From contig CAAGLA010000025.1 in the NCBI GenBank assembly GCA_900770655.1, positions 1-64,000 of the forward strand: a DNA stretch of 64,000 bases. Reading direction: 5' to 3'. Below, in pieces: positions 24,233 through 32,568 of the stretch; position 1 is the first letter of the stretch, and every line of letters starts with the position of its first letter. The notes beneath the pieces were generated by a model. It saw only the letters and a list, made by a program, of their open reading frames with translations, did not search any database and was not told the DNA's origin. The position numbers were made by a program, and so were the translations under genes. The stretch is from Bacteroidaceae bacterium (GTDB lineage Bacteria; Bacteroidota; Bacteroidia; Bacteroidales; Bacteroidaceae).

Positions 24233-26404
24233 ATGAATGTTGTTACAAAAAATGTGGCCTTGCCCGATGGTCGTGTAATTACCATTGAGACAGGTAAGCT
24301 TGCAAAGCAGGCCGACGGAGCAGTTATGCTGCGTTTGGGCAATACTATGTTGTTGGCCACAGTCTGTGCAGCGAAGGACGCTGTACCGGGCACCGATTTT
24401 ATGCCTCTTCAGGTAGAGTACAAAGAGAAATATGCGGCATTCGGCCGTTTCCCCGGTGGTTTTACAAAACGCGAAGGCAAGGCTTCGGATTACGAAATTC
24501 TTACTTGCCGTTTGGTAGACCGCGCTCTTCGTCCTCTATTCCCCGATAACTATCACGCTGAGGTTTACGTAAACATTGTACTATTCTCGGCCGACGGCGT
24601 AGATATGCCCGACGCTCTTGCCGGTCTTGCAGCATCGGCAGCCCTCGCTGTTTCCGATATTCCTTTCGGCGGCCCTATCTCAGAGGTGCGCGTTGCACGC
24701 ATAAATGGCGAGTTTGTGGTAAACCCCACATTTGCTCAGCTCGAAGAGGCCGATATGGACATTATGGTTGCCGCTACATACGACAATATAATGATGGTCG
24801 AGGGTGAAATGAAGGAGGTTTCGGAAAGCGACCTGCTCGAAGCTATGAAGGTTGCACACGACGCCATTAAGGTTCATTGCAAGGCTCAAATGGAGCTTAT
24901 GGAAGAGGTCGGTTCAACCGTTAAGCGCGAGTATTGCCACGAGGTTAACGACGAGGAACTCCGTGCGAAGGTTCACGAGGCCTGCTATGCAAAGGCATAC
25001 GCTGTTGCTGCGAGCGGCAATAACGACAAGCACGGTCGCGGCGAGGCTTTTGAGGCTATCAAGGAGGAATTCAAGGCTCAGTTTACCGAAGAGGAACTCG
25101 AAGAGAAAGGCGCACTCATCGACCGCTACTATCACGATGTTGAGAAAGAGGCAATGCGCCGTTGTATCCTCGACGAGGGCAAGCGTCTCGACGGTCGCAA
25201 GACAACAGAGATTCGTCCCATCTGGTGCGAAGCCGGTTATCTTCCCGGCCCTCACGGTTCTGCAGTCTTTACACGCGGTGAAACACAGTCTTTGACAACC
25301 GTTACTCTTGGAACAAAGCGCGATGAAAAGATTATAGACGATGTTATGAATCAGGGAACAGAGCGTTTCTTGCTTCACTACAACTTCCCTCCATTCTCTA
25401 CAGGCGAGGCTCGCCCCCAGCGTGGCGTAGGCCGTCGTGAGATAGGTCACGGTAACCTCGCTTGCCGTGCGCTCAAGAATATGATACCCGCCGATTATCC
25501 ATACTGCGTGCGCGTAGTTTCCGATATTCTCGAATCAAACGGCTCTTCTTCAATGGCAACAGTGTGTGCCGGTACTCTTGCTCTTATGGACGCAGGTGTG
25601 AAGATAAAGAAGCCGGTATCGGGTATTGCAATGGGTCTTATAAAGAACGCCGGCGAAGAGAAATATGCAGTGCTCAGCGATATTCTTGGAGATGAGGACC
25701 ACTTGGGCGATATGGACTTCAAGGTTACAGGTACTGTAGACGGTATTACTGCAACGCAGATGGATATCAAGGTCGACGGTCTTTCATACGAGATACTCGA
25801 AAAGGCGCTCAATCAGGCGCGCGAGGGCCGTATGCACATCTTGGGCAAAATTACAGAGTGCATTGCCGAGCCGCGTGCAGAACTCAAGCCACACGCTCCA
25901 CGCATTGAGACAATGCGCATACCTAAGGAGTTCATCGGTGCTGTAATAGGCCCCGGTGGCAAGATAATTCAGGGAATGCAGGAAGAGACCGGCGCAACAA
26001 TCTCTATAGAAGAGATAGAAGGCGAGGGTATAATAGAGATTGCTGCAAACAACGGCAAGGCTATTGAGGATGCAATGGCAAAAATCAAGGCTATTGTCGC
26101 TATACCCGAAGCCGGTGAGGTTTACGAAGGTACTGTGCGCAGTGTAATGCCTTACGGTGCATTCGTTGAGTTTATGCCCGGCAAGGATGGTTTGCTTCAC
26201 ATCTCTGAAATAGACTGGAAACGTTTCGAGACAATGGAAGAGACCGGTATCAACGAGGGCGACAAGTTGCAGGTTAAGCTTGTTGAAATAGACCCCAAGA
26301 CCGGCAAGTTCAAACTCTCTCGCAAGGTGCTTCTTGAAAAGCCCGAAGGCTATGAGGAGCGCGAGCGTCGTCCACGCCGTGAGCGTCGCCCCGAACAGCG
26401 ATAA
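24233..26404 (+). CDS. pnp: Polyribonucleotide nucleotidyltransferase
   Basis: A 723-residue 3'-5' phosphorolytic exoribonuclease of RNA decay. Two RNase PH domains (about 10-230 and 320-540) flank a helical domain; then comes a KH domain (about 560-620, with IGPGGKIIQGMQEETG) and an S1 domain (about 630-695, YEGTVRSVMPYGAFVEF), and a basic Arg/Glu tail (RRPRRERRPEQR). Full length for the family. A single-gene unit with promoter upstream and terminator 26409-26447. Confidence 0.97.
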   Translation: MNVVTKNVALPDGRVITIETGKLAKQADGAVMLRLGNTMLLATVCAAKDAVPGTDFMPLQVEYKEKYAAFGRFPGGFTKREGKASDYEILTCRLVDRALRPLFPDNYHAEVYVNIVLFSADGVDMPDALAGLAASAALAVSDIPFGGPISEVRVARINGEFVVNPTFAQLEEADMDIMVAATYDNIMMVEGEMKEVSESDLLEAMKVAHDAIKVHCKAQMELMEEVGSTVKREYCHEVNDEELRAKVHEACYAKAYAVAASGNNDKHGRGEAFEAIKEEFKAQFTEEELEEKGALIDRYYHDVEKEAMRRCILDEGKRLDGRKTTEIRPIWCEAGYLPGPHGSAVFTRGETQSLTTVTLGTKRDEKIIDDVMNQGTERFLLHYNFPPFSTGEARPQRGVGRREIGHGNLACRALKNMIPADYPYCVRVVSDILESNGSSSMATVCAGTLALMDAGVKIKKPVSGIAMGLIKNAGEEKYAVLSDILGDEDHLGDMDFKVTGTVDGITATQMDIKVDGLSYEILEKALNQAREGRMHILGKITECIAEPRAELKPHAPRIETMRIPKEFIGAVIGPGGKIIQGMQEETGATISIEEIEGEGIIEIAANNGKAIEDAMAKIKAIVAIPEAGEVYEGTVRSVMPYGAFVEFMPGKDGLLHISEIDWKRFETMEETGINEGDKLQVKLVEIDPKTGKFKLSRKVLLEKPEGYEERERRPRRERRPEQR

Positions 26405-26408
26405 ATGA

Positions 26409-26447
26409 CAAAAATAACAACGTTGTGTACAGCGTTGTTATTTTTTT
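26409..26447 (+). terminator. pnp terminator
   Basis: AAAATAACAACG/CGTTGTTATTTT stem ending in a T-run, directly after the stop codon. Confidence 0.88.
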
Positions 26448-26490
26448 GTTAAAAAAAGAGCTGCGGGGAATATTATATTTATGTTTTTTA

Positions 26491-26498
26491 TATCTTCG
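26491..26498 (+). promoter_or_regulatory. -7 box of the ddh promoter
   Basis: TATCTTCG, the common TTCG variant of the -7 box, 23 bp before the ATG. It decides against starts further upstream. Confidence 0.5.
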
Positions 26499-26520
26499 CG
26501 TTACATTAATCATAACTGGT

Positions 26521-27420
26521 ATGAAAAAGATTAGAGCGGCCATCGTAGGTTATGGCAATATAGGCAAGTATGCGCTTCAGGCATTGAATGTTGCACCCGA
26601 TTTTGAGGTAGCCGGCATAGTGCGCCGTTCGGGTGCCGAAAATATGCCGTCAGAACTTGTAGGGTATAATGTAGTAAAGGATATACGCGAACTTGGCGAT
26701 GTAGATGTTGCTATTCTGGCAACTCCCACCCGCAGTGTAGAAAGATATGCAAAGGATATTCTTGCTCTGGGTATAAATACAGTAGACAGTTTCGACATAC
26801 ATTCAAAGATACTCGACCTTCGCCGTTCGCTAGGCGAGAGTGCCGAAGCCGGCAATGCCGTTTCAATAATATCGGCAGGCTGGGACCCGGGAAGCGATTC
26901 TGTTGTGCGCACACTCCTCGAAGCTATTGCCCCTAAAGGTATAACATATACAAACTTCGGTCCCGGAATGAGTATGGGTCATACTGTAGCTGTAAAGGCT
27001 ATAGAGGGTGTCAAGGCCGCCCTCTCAATGACAATACCTGTGGGCACAGGTATTCATCGCCGTATGGTATACATTGAGGTGGAAGAGGGTTACGACTTTG
27101 GTCAGGTAGCTGCGGCAATAAAGGCCGACCCTTATTTCGTAAACGACGAGACACACGTTCTGCAGGTACCTTGTGTAGACAATCTGCTCGATATGGGTCA
27201 CGGAGTGAACCTGACACGCAAGGGAGTCTCAGGCGTTACACAGAACCAGCTCTTTGAATTCAATATGAAGATAAACAACCCTGCACTCACTGCGCAGGTT
27301 CTTGTTTGCTGCGCGCGAGCTACAATGCGTCTGCAGCCGGGTTGTTATACAATGATTGAAATACCTTTGGTCGACCTCCTTTACGGCGACCGTGAACAGC
27401 ATATTGCGCATTTGGTTTAA
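26521..27420 (+). CDS. ddh: meso-Diaminopimelate dehydrogenase
   Basis: A 299-residue NADP-dependent enzyme that makes meso-diaminopimelate in one step from tetrahydrodipicolinate, supplying lysine and the peptidoglycan cross-link residue. The Rossmann motif is AAIVGYGNIGKYALQAL; the substrate-binding core includes SAGWDPGSDSVVR and GPGMSMGHTVAVKAI, which identify the family. I start at the ATG 26521, preceded by a -7 box; an open frame continues upstream only through the pnp terminator. With murF-alr (31363) it belongs to cell wall precursor synthesis. Confidence 0.95.
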   Translation: MKKIRAAIVGYGNIGKYALQALNVAPDFEVAGIVRRSGAENMPSELVGYNVVKDIRELGDVDVAILATPTRSVERYAKDILALGINTVDSFDIHSKILDLRRSLGESAEAGNAVSIISAGWDPGSDSVVRTLLEAIAPKGITYTNFGPGMSMGHTVAVKAIEGVKAALSMTIPVGTGIHRRMVYIEVEEGYDFGQVAAAIKADPYFVNDETHVLQVPCVDNLLDMGHGVNLTRKGVSGVTQNQLFEFNMKINNPALTAQVLVCCARATMRLQPGCYTMIEIPLVDLLYGDREQHIAHLV

Positions 27421-27491
27421 AGGATTACCTTAAAGAACTTTAAAAGAGGAAATGGATAGCTCTCTATGCTGTCTGTTTCTTCTTTTTTTAG

Positions 27492-27499
27492 TATCTTCG
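27492..27499 (+). promoter_or_regulatory. -7 box of the NSS transporter promoter
   Basis: TATCTTCG on the + strand; it supports the ATG at 27523 rather than an upstream in-frame ATG at 27466. Confidence 0.5.
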
Positions 27500-27522
27500 C
27501 AGCTCCAAAAAAAGAATCTGCT

Positions 27523-28836
27523 ATGAGTGAACAACCCAGAGCCTCGTTCGGAGGCAAATTAAGTGTTATATTGGTAGCTGCGGGCAGTGCTATTGGGCTT
27601 GGTGCCTTGTGGCGTTTCCCTTACATCGCAGGAGAAAACGGCGGAGCTGCTTTTCTTCTGGTTTTCCTGCTCAGCGTGCTGGCGGTGGGAATACCGGCAA
27701 TGCTTGCCGAATTTGCCGTAGGGCGCCGTACACGCAAGAATGCCGTAGGCGCGTTCCGCACGTTGTCGCGCCGCTGGAGCTGGCTTGGTTATAGCGGGGT
27801 GATTGGGGCACTGCTCATATCGGGTTACTACTATCTTATAGCGGGCTGGTCGCTTGAATATTTCGTAAACTCGGTAACAGCCAGTATGTACGAGAGTACC
27901 GAAACCTTTACCCGGCAGTTCGAATCTTTCAGGCTCTCTTGGAGGCCTATGATGTACTGTGCACTATTTATATTAATGACCCACTTCATTGTTTCGCGCG
28001 GAGTAGAGAAGGGCATAGAGCGTGCATCAAAAATTATGATGCCTGTGCTTTTTATAATACTTGTCATAATGGCTGTACGCGTGGCATTTATGCCCGGCGC
28101 GGCTGAAGGGTACCGTTTCTTCCTCTCTTGCGACTTTGAAAAGGCTTTCAGTGCCGATACCATAATGATGGCTATGGGGCAGGCTTTCTTCTCTTTGTCG
28201 GTAGGTATGGGCTGTATGGTTACATACGCTTCTTATTTCAAAGACAACAACAATTTGCTGGCAACGTCGTTCAATGTCTCAATTCTGACAATACTTGTCT
28301 CTGTACTTGCCGGGCTTGTGATATTTCCGGCTGTCTTCAGCGTTTCCGGCGTAGAACCTACTGCGGGTCCGTCGCTTGTCTTTGTAATATTGCCCGAGAT
28401 TTTTAAAGGTATGCCGTTGGCGGCACTGTGGTCGTCTATATTCTTTCTATTGGTTATATTGGCATCGCTCACCTCTACAATATCGTTTCACGAAGTGCTG
28501 ACAGCCTATTTTTCCGAAGAGTTCAAGATGTCGCGCAAGGCGGCTGCAACCACAACTACTGTTGTTTCCATATTGCTGAGTGCACTCACATTCAGTTCGC
28601 TCTTCGGCATAGACTTTTCCGATGTATTTGACAAGGTAACGGCAAATGTGCTTATGCCGCTTGGAGCAATGTTTACCTGTATTTTTGTAGTGTGGTTTAT
28701 GAAGGATAAATTTATGTACGACGAGATAACGAACTTCGGTACCAAGAATATCTTTTATGCCAAGCTCTTTGTCTTTATGTTACGCTTTGTAACTCCGCTT
28801 CTCATATTCTACATATTTATAAAGAACCTGCTATAA
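27523..28836 (+). CDS. Sodium-dependent amino acid transporter (NSS/SNF family)
   Basis: A 437-residue inner-membrane transporter of the neurotransmitter:sodium symporter family. The first helix carries the sodium-site signature GSAIGLGALWRFPYIAGENGG; about 11 hydrophobic segments follow. Bacterial members (LeuT, MhsT, TnaT) import amino acids with Na+; the substrate cannot be read from sequence here. Start chosen at 27523 because the promoter -7 box lies at 27492. The stop codon lies inside the arm of the 50-bp palindromic terminator. Confidence 0.92.
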   Translation: MSEQPRASFGGKLSVILVAAGSAIGLGALWRFPYIAGENGGAAFLLVFLLSVLAVGIPAMLAEFAVGRRTRKNAVGAFRTLSRRWSWLGYSGVIGALLISGYYYLIAGWSLEYFVNSVTASMYESTETFTRQFESFRLSWRPMMYCALFILMTHFIVSRGVEKGIERASKIMMPVLFIILVIMAVRVAFMPGAAEGYRFFLSCDFEKAFSADTIMMAMGQAFFSLSVGMGCMVTYASYFKDNNNLLATSFNVSILTILVSVLAGLVIFPAVFSVSGVEPTAGPSLVFVILPEIFKGMPLAALWSSIFFLLVILASLTSTISFHEVLTAYFSEEFKMSRKAAATTTTVVSILLSALTFSSLFGIDFSDVFDKVTANVLMPLGAMFTCIFVVWFMKDKFMYDEITNFGTKNIFYAKLFVFMLRFVTPLLIFYIFIKNLL

Positions 28837-28877
28837 TACAAAAAGCCACGAATTCGTGGCTTTTTGTATTATAGCAG
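28828..28877. terminator. Perfect 50-bp palindromic bidirectional terminator
   Basis: The 50 bases equal their reverse complement. The centre is AAAAAGCCACGAATTCGTGG, continuing through T5 and outer arms CTGCTATAATAC/GTATTATAGCAG. It overlaps the transporter stop codon and ends 6 bp from the stop of murF-alr. Confidence 0.92.
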
Positions 28878-28882
28878 TATTT

Positions 28883-31363
28883 TCAGTCGCTGTAATAGAC
28901 GCGCTTTATTCTGTTTGAAACGGAAGTGAGCACTTCGTACGGTATAGTGTCGAGCCGGTCGGCAATGGTTGTTACTGGCAGCGCCGGCCCGAATATTTCA
29001 ACGTTGTCGCCCTCCTTGCAATCAATGTCAGTGACATCTATCATACATACATCCATACATATATTTCCTATATATGGAGCCTTTTTGCCGTTTACAATGC
29101 AATAGCCATTGCCATTGCCAAGCCTGCGGTTAAGCCCGTCGGCATATCCTATGGGCAGTGCCGCTATGCGTGAATCGCGCCCGAGAACTCCCTTGCGGCT
29201 GTAGCCTACAGTTTCGTTTGCCGGTACATTGTGTATTTGCAGTATAATAGTCCTTAAGGTAGAAATCGGTTGCATTTTACTGTTTTCTCCAATGGGCGAA
29301 ATACCATACAAACCAATTCCCAAACGTACCATATCGTACTGTACGTTAGTGAATCGCTCGGCTCCGGCACTGTTGCATATATGCCGCAGTATCTTGTGCG
29401 AAAAGGCGCTCTGGAGCATTTTTGCCGCCTTCTCGAAACGCGACACCTGCTCTTGGGTAAAGTCATCGAACCGGGTGCTGTCGCTGCCGGCAAAATGCGA
29501 GAATACCGAACGTGGCGTGAGCGCTGTCTGTCTTTTCAGTTCTTCTATCAAAGCAGGAACCTCTTCGGGGAGGAATCCCAAGCGGTGCATTCCTGTGTCA
29601 ATTTTTATATGTACAGGGTAGTCTGTTATTCCTTCGTGGCAGGCTGCCTGAACAAGAGACTTTAACATTCCGAAACTGTAAACCTCAGGTTCCAGTTTGT
29701 TGTCGAATAGAGCCTTGTATGAACTAGGTTCGGGGTTCATAACAATAATACCTGTGGTTATTCCCTCTTTTCTTAGTTCTGCACCTTCGTCGGCCACAGC
29801 TACGGCAAGGTAGTCTACATTGCACTCCTGCAGTGTGCGCCCAACCTCTAGTGCTCCGCTGCCATAAGCCGATGCCTTGACCATACATACAACTTTTGTC
29901 TCTCTCTCGAGGTTGTTGCGGTAGTTGTTCAGGTTATCGCGCAGGGCTCTGAGGTTCACCTCGAGTATTGTCTGGTGTACCTTCTTCTCCAGTGCCTCGG
30001 TGACATCTTCGAAATGGAACGAACGGGAGCCTTTTATGAGTATGCACTCGTTTTGCAACCCCTTTATTACCGGTGAGGCTATGAACTCTGTGGTGTTGTC
30101 AAAAAAATGGCACTCTATATTTAGGCTTTTGAATTTTTCGGCTTGTGAATTTATCTCTTTGCCAATACCAATGAACTTGTTAATCTTCCTTTCGGCAATA
30201 TGCTTTATTACTGTCTGGTAAAGTGTCTGCGCACTCTCTCCTGTCTGCATAATATCGGCAAGTATGAGCGTGCGTTTGAGCCCCGGCGACATATTGCTGC
30301 GTCTTTCCATAAAGTCGAGTGCTATATCCAGCGATGCCGTGTCGGAATTGTAGCTGTCGTTTATTATCATACAACCGCGCTTGCCCTCTTTCACTTCGAG
30401 TCTCATTGCCACCGGCTCCAGTTTTTCCATTCTTTCGGCAATGACCTCGGGTGGTATCATAAGATAGAGCGCAGCGGCGAGGCAGTTTATTGAGTCTTCA
30501 ATAGATGCTTCGTCGAGAAAGGGAATGCGGTAGCTGTTCTTCATTGTAAGGTATTGGTAACTAACGGTTGTTCCTCTTTCGTCTTTTGTAGTGGACTCTA
30601 TGTAAAGGGCTCTTTCGGGGTCGGTTCTCGACCACGCAATCTCGCGTGACGGCAATATAGAACGGGTTATGCATTTGCTTATTATAGGGTTGTCGGCATT
30701 GTATATGAGAATGTCGCACTTTCTGAACAGGGATAGCTTTTCAATACATTTTTCCTGTATTGTATTGAAATTCTCTTGGTGAGCACTGCTTATGTTGGTG
30801 AGAATACCTATTGTGGGCTTTATTATCTGCTCTAGCTTGTCCATCTCCTGTGGCTGGGATATGCCGGCCTCGAATATGCCAAGCCCGCTATCCTCTCCTA
30901 ACATCCATACCGAAAGCGGAACACCTATCTGCGAATTGTAGCTGCGGGGCGAACGTGTGACGTTGTATGTGCCGGCAGTGAGCTGGTAGAGCCACTCTTT
31001 GACAATGGTTTTTCCATCGCTGCCAGTGATGCCTACTACGGGAATGTTGAACTCTCTGCGGTGGTGTGCCGATAGCGCCTGTAGGGCACTTAGACTGTTG
31101 TCAACAACAATGAAGTTCGCATCGGCATATCTGCTGCAGAGAGTCTCGTCGTTCACGACAAAATGTTTAACTCCTCTCTTGTATAGCTCTTCTATGTAGT
31201 TGTGCCCGTCGCCGTGTCTTGTCTTAATGGCAAAGAACAGCGTATCCTCGGGGAAACCGAGTGAGCGGCTGTCGGTGAGCAGTCTTGTTACTTTGCTCTG
31301 TGGCGAGGGCAAGTGGTTTTTCCCTTGCAGTATTTCTGCTATCTGTTCAATAGTATATTGCAT
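28883..31363 (-). CDS. murF-alr: Bifunctional MurF / alanine racemase fusion
   Basis: An 826-residue fusion typical of Bacteroidota. The N-terminal half is UDP-N-acetylmuramoyl-tripeptide:D-Ala-D-Ala ligase, with ATP-binding loop GSDGKT (114-119) and the mur ligase motifs NISSAH and NDSYNSD. The C-terminal half (from about 465) is a PLP-dependent alanine racemase with Lys496 in CMVKASAYGSG and the GYSRKG and GNICMD motifs. One protein therefore both produces D-Ala and adds the D-Ala-D-Ala end to the peptidoglycan precursor. Its start lies 25 bp inside the 3' end of the upstream GSCFA gene, indicating co-transcription. Confidence 0.96.
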   Translation of the reverse strand: MQYTIEQIAEILQGKNHLPSPQSKVTRLLTDSRSLGFPEDTLFFAIKTRHGDGHNYIEELYKRGVKHFVVNDETLCSRYADANFIVVDNSLSALQALSAHHRREFNIPVVGITGSDGKTIVKEWLYQLTAGTYNVTRSPRSYNSQIGVPLSVWMLGEDSGLGIFEAGISQPQEMDKLEQIIKPTIGILTNISSAHQENFNTIQEKCIEKLSLFRKCDILIYNADNPIISKCITRSILPSREIAWSRTDPERALYIESTTKDERGTTVSYQYLTMKNSYRIPFLDEASIEDSINCLAAALYLMIPPEVIAERMEKLEPVAMRLEVKEGKRGCMIINDSYNSDTASLDIALDFMERRSNMSPGLKRTLILADIMQTGESAQTLYQTVIKHIAERKINKFIGIGKEINSQAEKFKSLNIECHFFDNTTEFIASPVIKGLQNECILIKGSRSFHFEDVTEALEKKVHQTILEVNLRALRDNLNNYRNNLERETKVVCMVKASAYGSGALEVGRTLQECNVDYLAVAVADEGAELRKEGITTGIIVMNPEPSSYKALFDNKLEPEVYSFGMLKSLVQAACHEGITDYPVHIKIDTGMHRLGFLPEEVPALIEELKRQTALTPRSVFSHFAGSDSTRFDDFTQEQVSRFEKAAKMLQSAFSHKILRHICNSAGAERFTNVQYDMVRLGIGLYGISPIGENSKMQPISTLRTIILQIHNVPANETVGYSRKGVLGRDSRIAALPIGYADGLNRRLGNGNGYCIVNGKKAPYIGNICMDVCMIDVTDIDCKEGDNVEIFGPALPVTTIADRLDTIPYEVLTSVSNRIKRVYYSD

Positions 31364-32334
31364 TGTCTTATCTCGTTTTCGAAGTCAAGGCTGGTGTGCT
31401 TCTCCTTCAAGCGGGTTATATTGTCAATGGTTGTCTCAATAAATTCCTTGTATTTTATGGAACCGGGGTTGAACGGGCGATGCGACAGCCCTCTGAGAAT
31501 ACTCTCAATCTCTCTGTTCAACTCTTTTGTCTCTTTGCCGAAGAAACAGTCGGAAAAGCGTTCCCAAATGTATTCTACTGCCGTAGCCGAGGGATGTGCC
31601 ATATCTTCGGCGAAGAATCTGTAATCGCGCAGTTCGTCGAGCACAATCTCGTATGCAGGAAAATAGAATGTGTTGTCGGGGAATAGGCTGCGCAGTTTCT
31701 CAATAGCAAGCAACAGAGTTGCTTTGCTCACTTGGTTGTTGTGGGCGCCATCGCTCAGGTGGCGAATAGGGCTCACGGTGAAGAGAAACTGTATTTGCGG
31801 GTTCTCTTTGCGGAAAAGTCCTATGATTTCTGCTGTGTGCGCTACAACTTCGTCTATTTCAAGCAGTCGTCTGTCGAAAAGGTTCCCGGGCAGTTTGTGG
31901 CAGTTGCCTGCTACTATGCCATCGCTCTTTCTGCGGTAGGTATATGCAGTCCCAAAGGTCAGCACTACCGTATCGCAGCCTTGTGCCATATTGTGGGCTT
32001 TAATAAGCTCTTGATTAATGACGGATAGCAGTTTCTCACGGCTGGCCTGTGAAAAGGCGCTATGGTGCATAATGCTGTGCCACATTCCGCCGTGTTCAAA
32101 AATCTCGCACGAGTTCTCTGTAAACGTCTCGCCATAGAAAACCCTTTTGAGTACAGTTGCTATAGACAATGGATTGTACTGCACTCCGAAAGGGTTGGTA
32201 CAAATGTTGAATTTCCTATCCTGTAACCTTTTGCCAATATTGTCGGCAAAACAGGAGCCGACAAGCATTATGCGACTCGTATGCGAAATGTCGGGGCTGT
32301 TCCCGGGCAGAGTTACAGGGGTTGTGAATTGCAT
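31339..32334 (-). CDS. GSCFA-domain protein
   Basis: A 331-residue protein of the GSCFA family, named after the motif seen here as MLVGSCFADNIG. The family relates to SGNH/GDSL hydrolases, with Ser in GSCFA and an Asp/His pair near the C-terminus (AEDMAHPSATAVEYIWERF). It is commonly found upstream of murF-alr in Bacteroidales, which suggests a link to wall or envelope metabolism, but no activity is known to me. I start at ATG 32334: a TTG start 7 codons upstream would overlap the promoter -7 box at 32353-32360. Confidence 0.85.
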   Translation of the reverse strand: MQFTTPVTLPGNSPDISHTSRIMLVGSCFADNIGKRLQDRKFNICTNPFGVQYNPLSIATVLKRVFYGETFTENSCEIFEHGGMWHSIMHHSAFSQASREKLLSVINQELIKAHNMAQGCDTVVLTFGTAYTYRRKSDGIVAGNCHKLPGNLFDRRLLEIDEVVAHTAEIIGLFRKENPQIQFLFTVSPIRHLSDGAHNNQVSKATLLLAIEKLRSLFPDNTFYFPAYEIVLDELRDYRFFAEDMAHPSATAVEYIWERFSDCFFGKETKELNREIESILRGLSHRPFNPGSIKYKEFIETTIDNITRLKEKHTSLDFENEIRQCNILLNR

Positions 32335-32352
32335 TGTAGAGTTATTTGTCTG

Positions 32353-32360
32353 CAAAAATA
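32353..32360 (-). promoter_or_regulatory. -7 box of the GSCFA-murF-alr operon
   Basis: TATTTTTG on the - strand, 18 bp upstream of the ATG; divergent from the dxs promoter region. Confidence 0.5.
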
Positions 32361-32383
32361 ATTAACTTCAGCAAGAATTGTCT

Positions 32384-32391
32384 TATCTTTG
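32384..32391 (+). promoter_or_regulatory. Distal -7 box upstream of dxs (leader or small RNA promoter)
   Basis: TATCTTTG on the + strand, 178 bp before the dxs start. It would transcribe a hairpin-containing leader (GCTCTGC 32414-32420 with GCAGAGC 32465-32471; inner CCTGA/TCAGG) that runs into a six-T stretch at 32483-32488. A small RNA or an attenuated leader is possible. A second -7 box closer to dxs is TATTTTCG at 32522-32529. Confidence 0.4.
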
Positions 32392-32568
32392 CATTATAAT
32401 TTGTTAAAAATAGGCTCTGCCTGTTTTTTTGCATTGCCTGAGAACTGTTGTTTTCAGGCTTGCCGCAGAGCGAAAGAATACGGTTTTTTCTGCATTTCTT
32501 TTGAATTAGAAAAAAAAAGTATATTTTCGCATAATTATGATTGTGATATAACCAATTTTAATCTGAAA

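Noticed and set aside
32414..32471. TPP riboswitch in front of dxs
   Set aside because: A CTGAGA sequence is present but the rest of the thi-box, including the second conserved domain, is missing.
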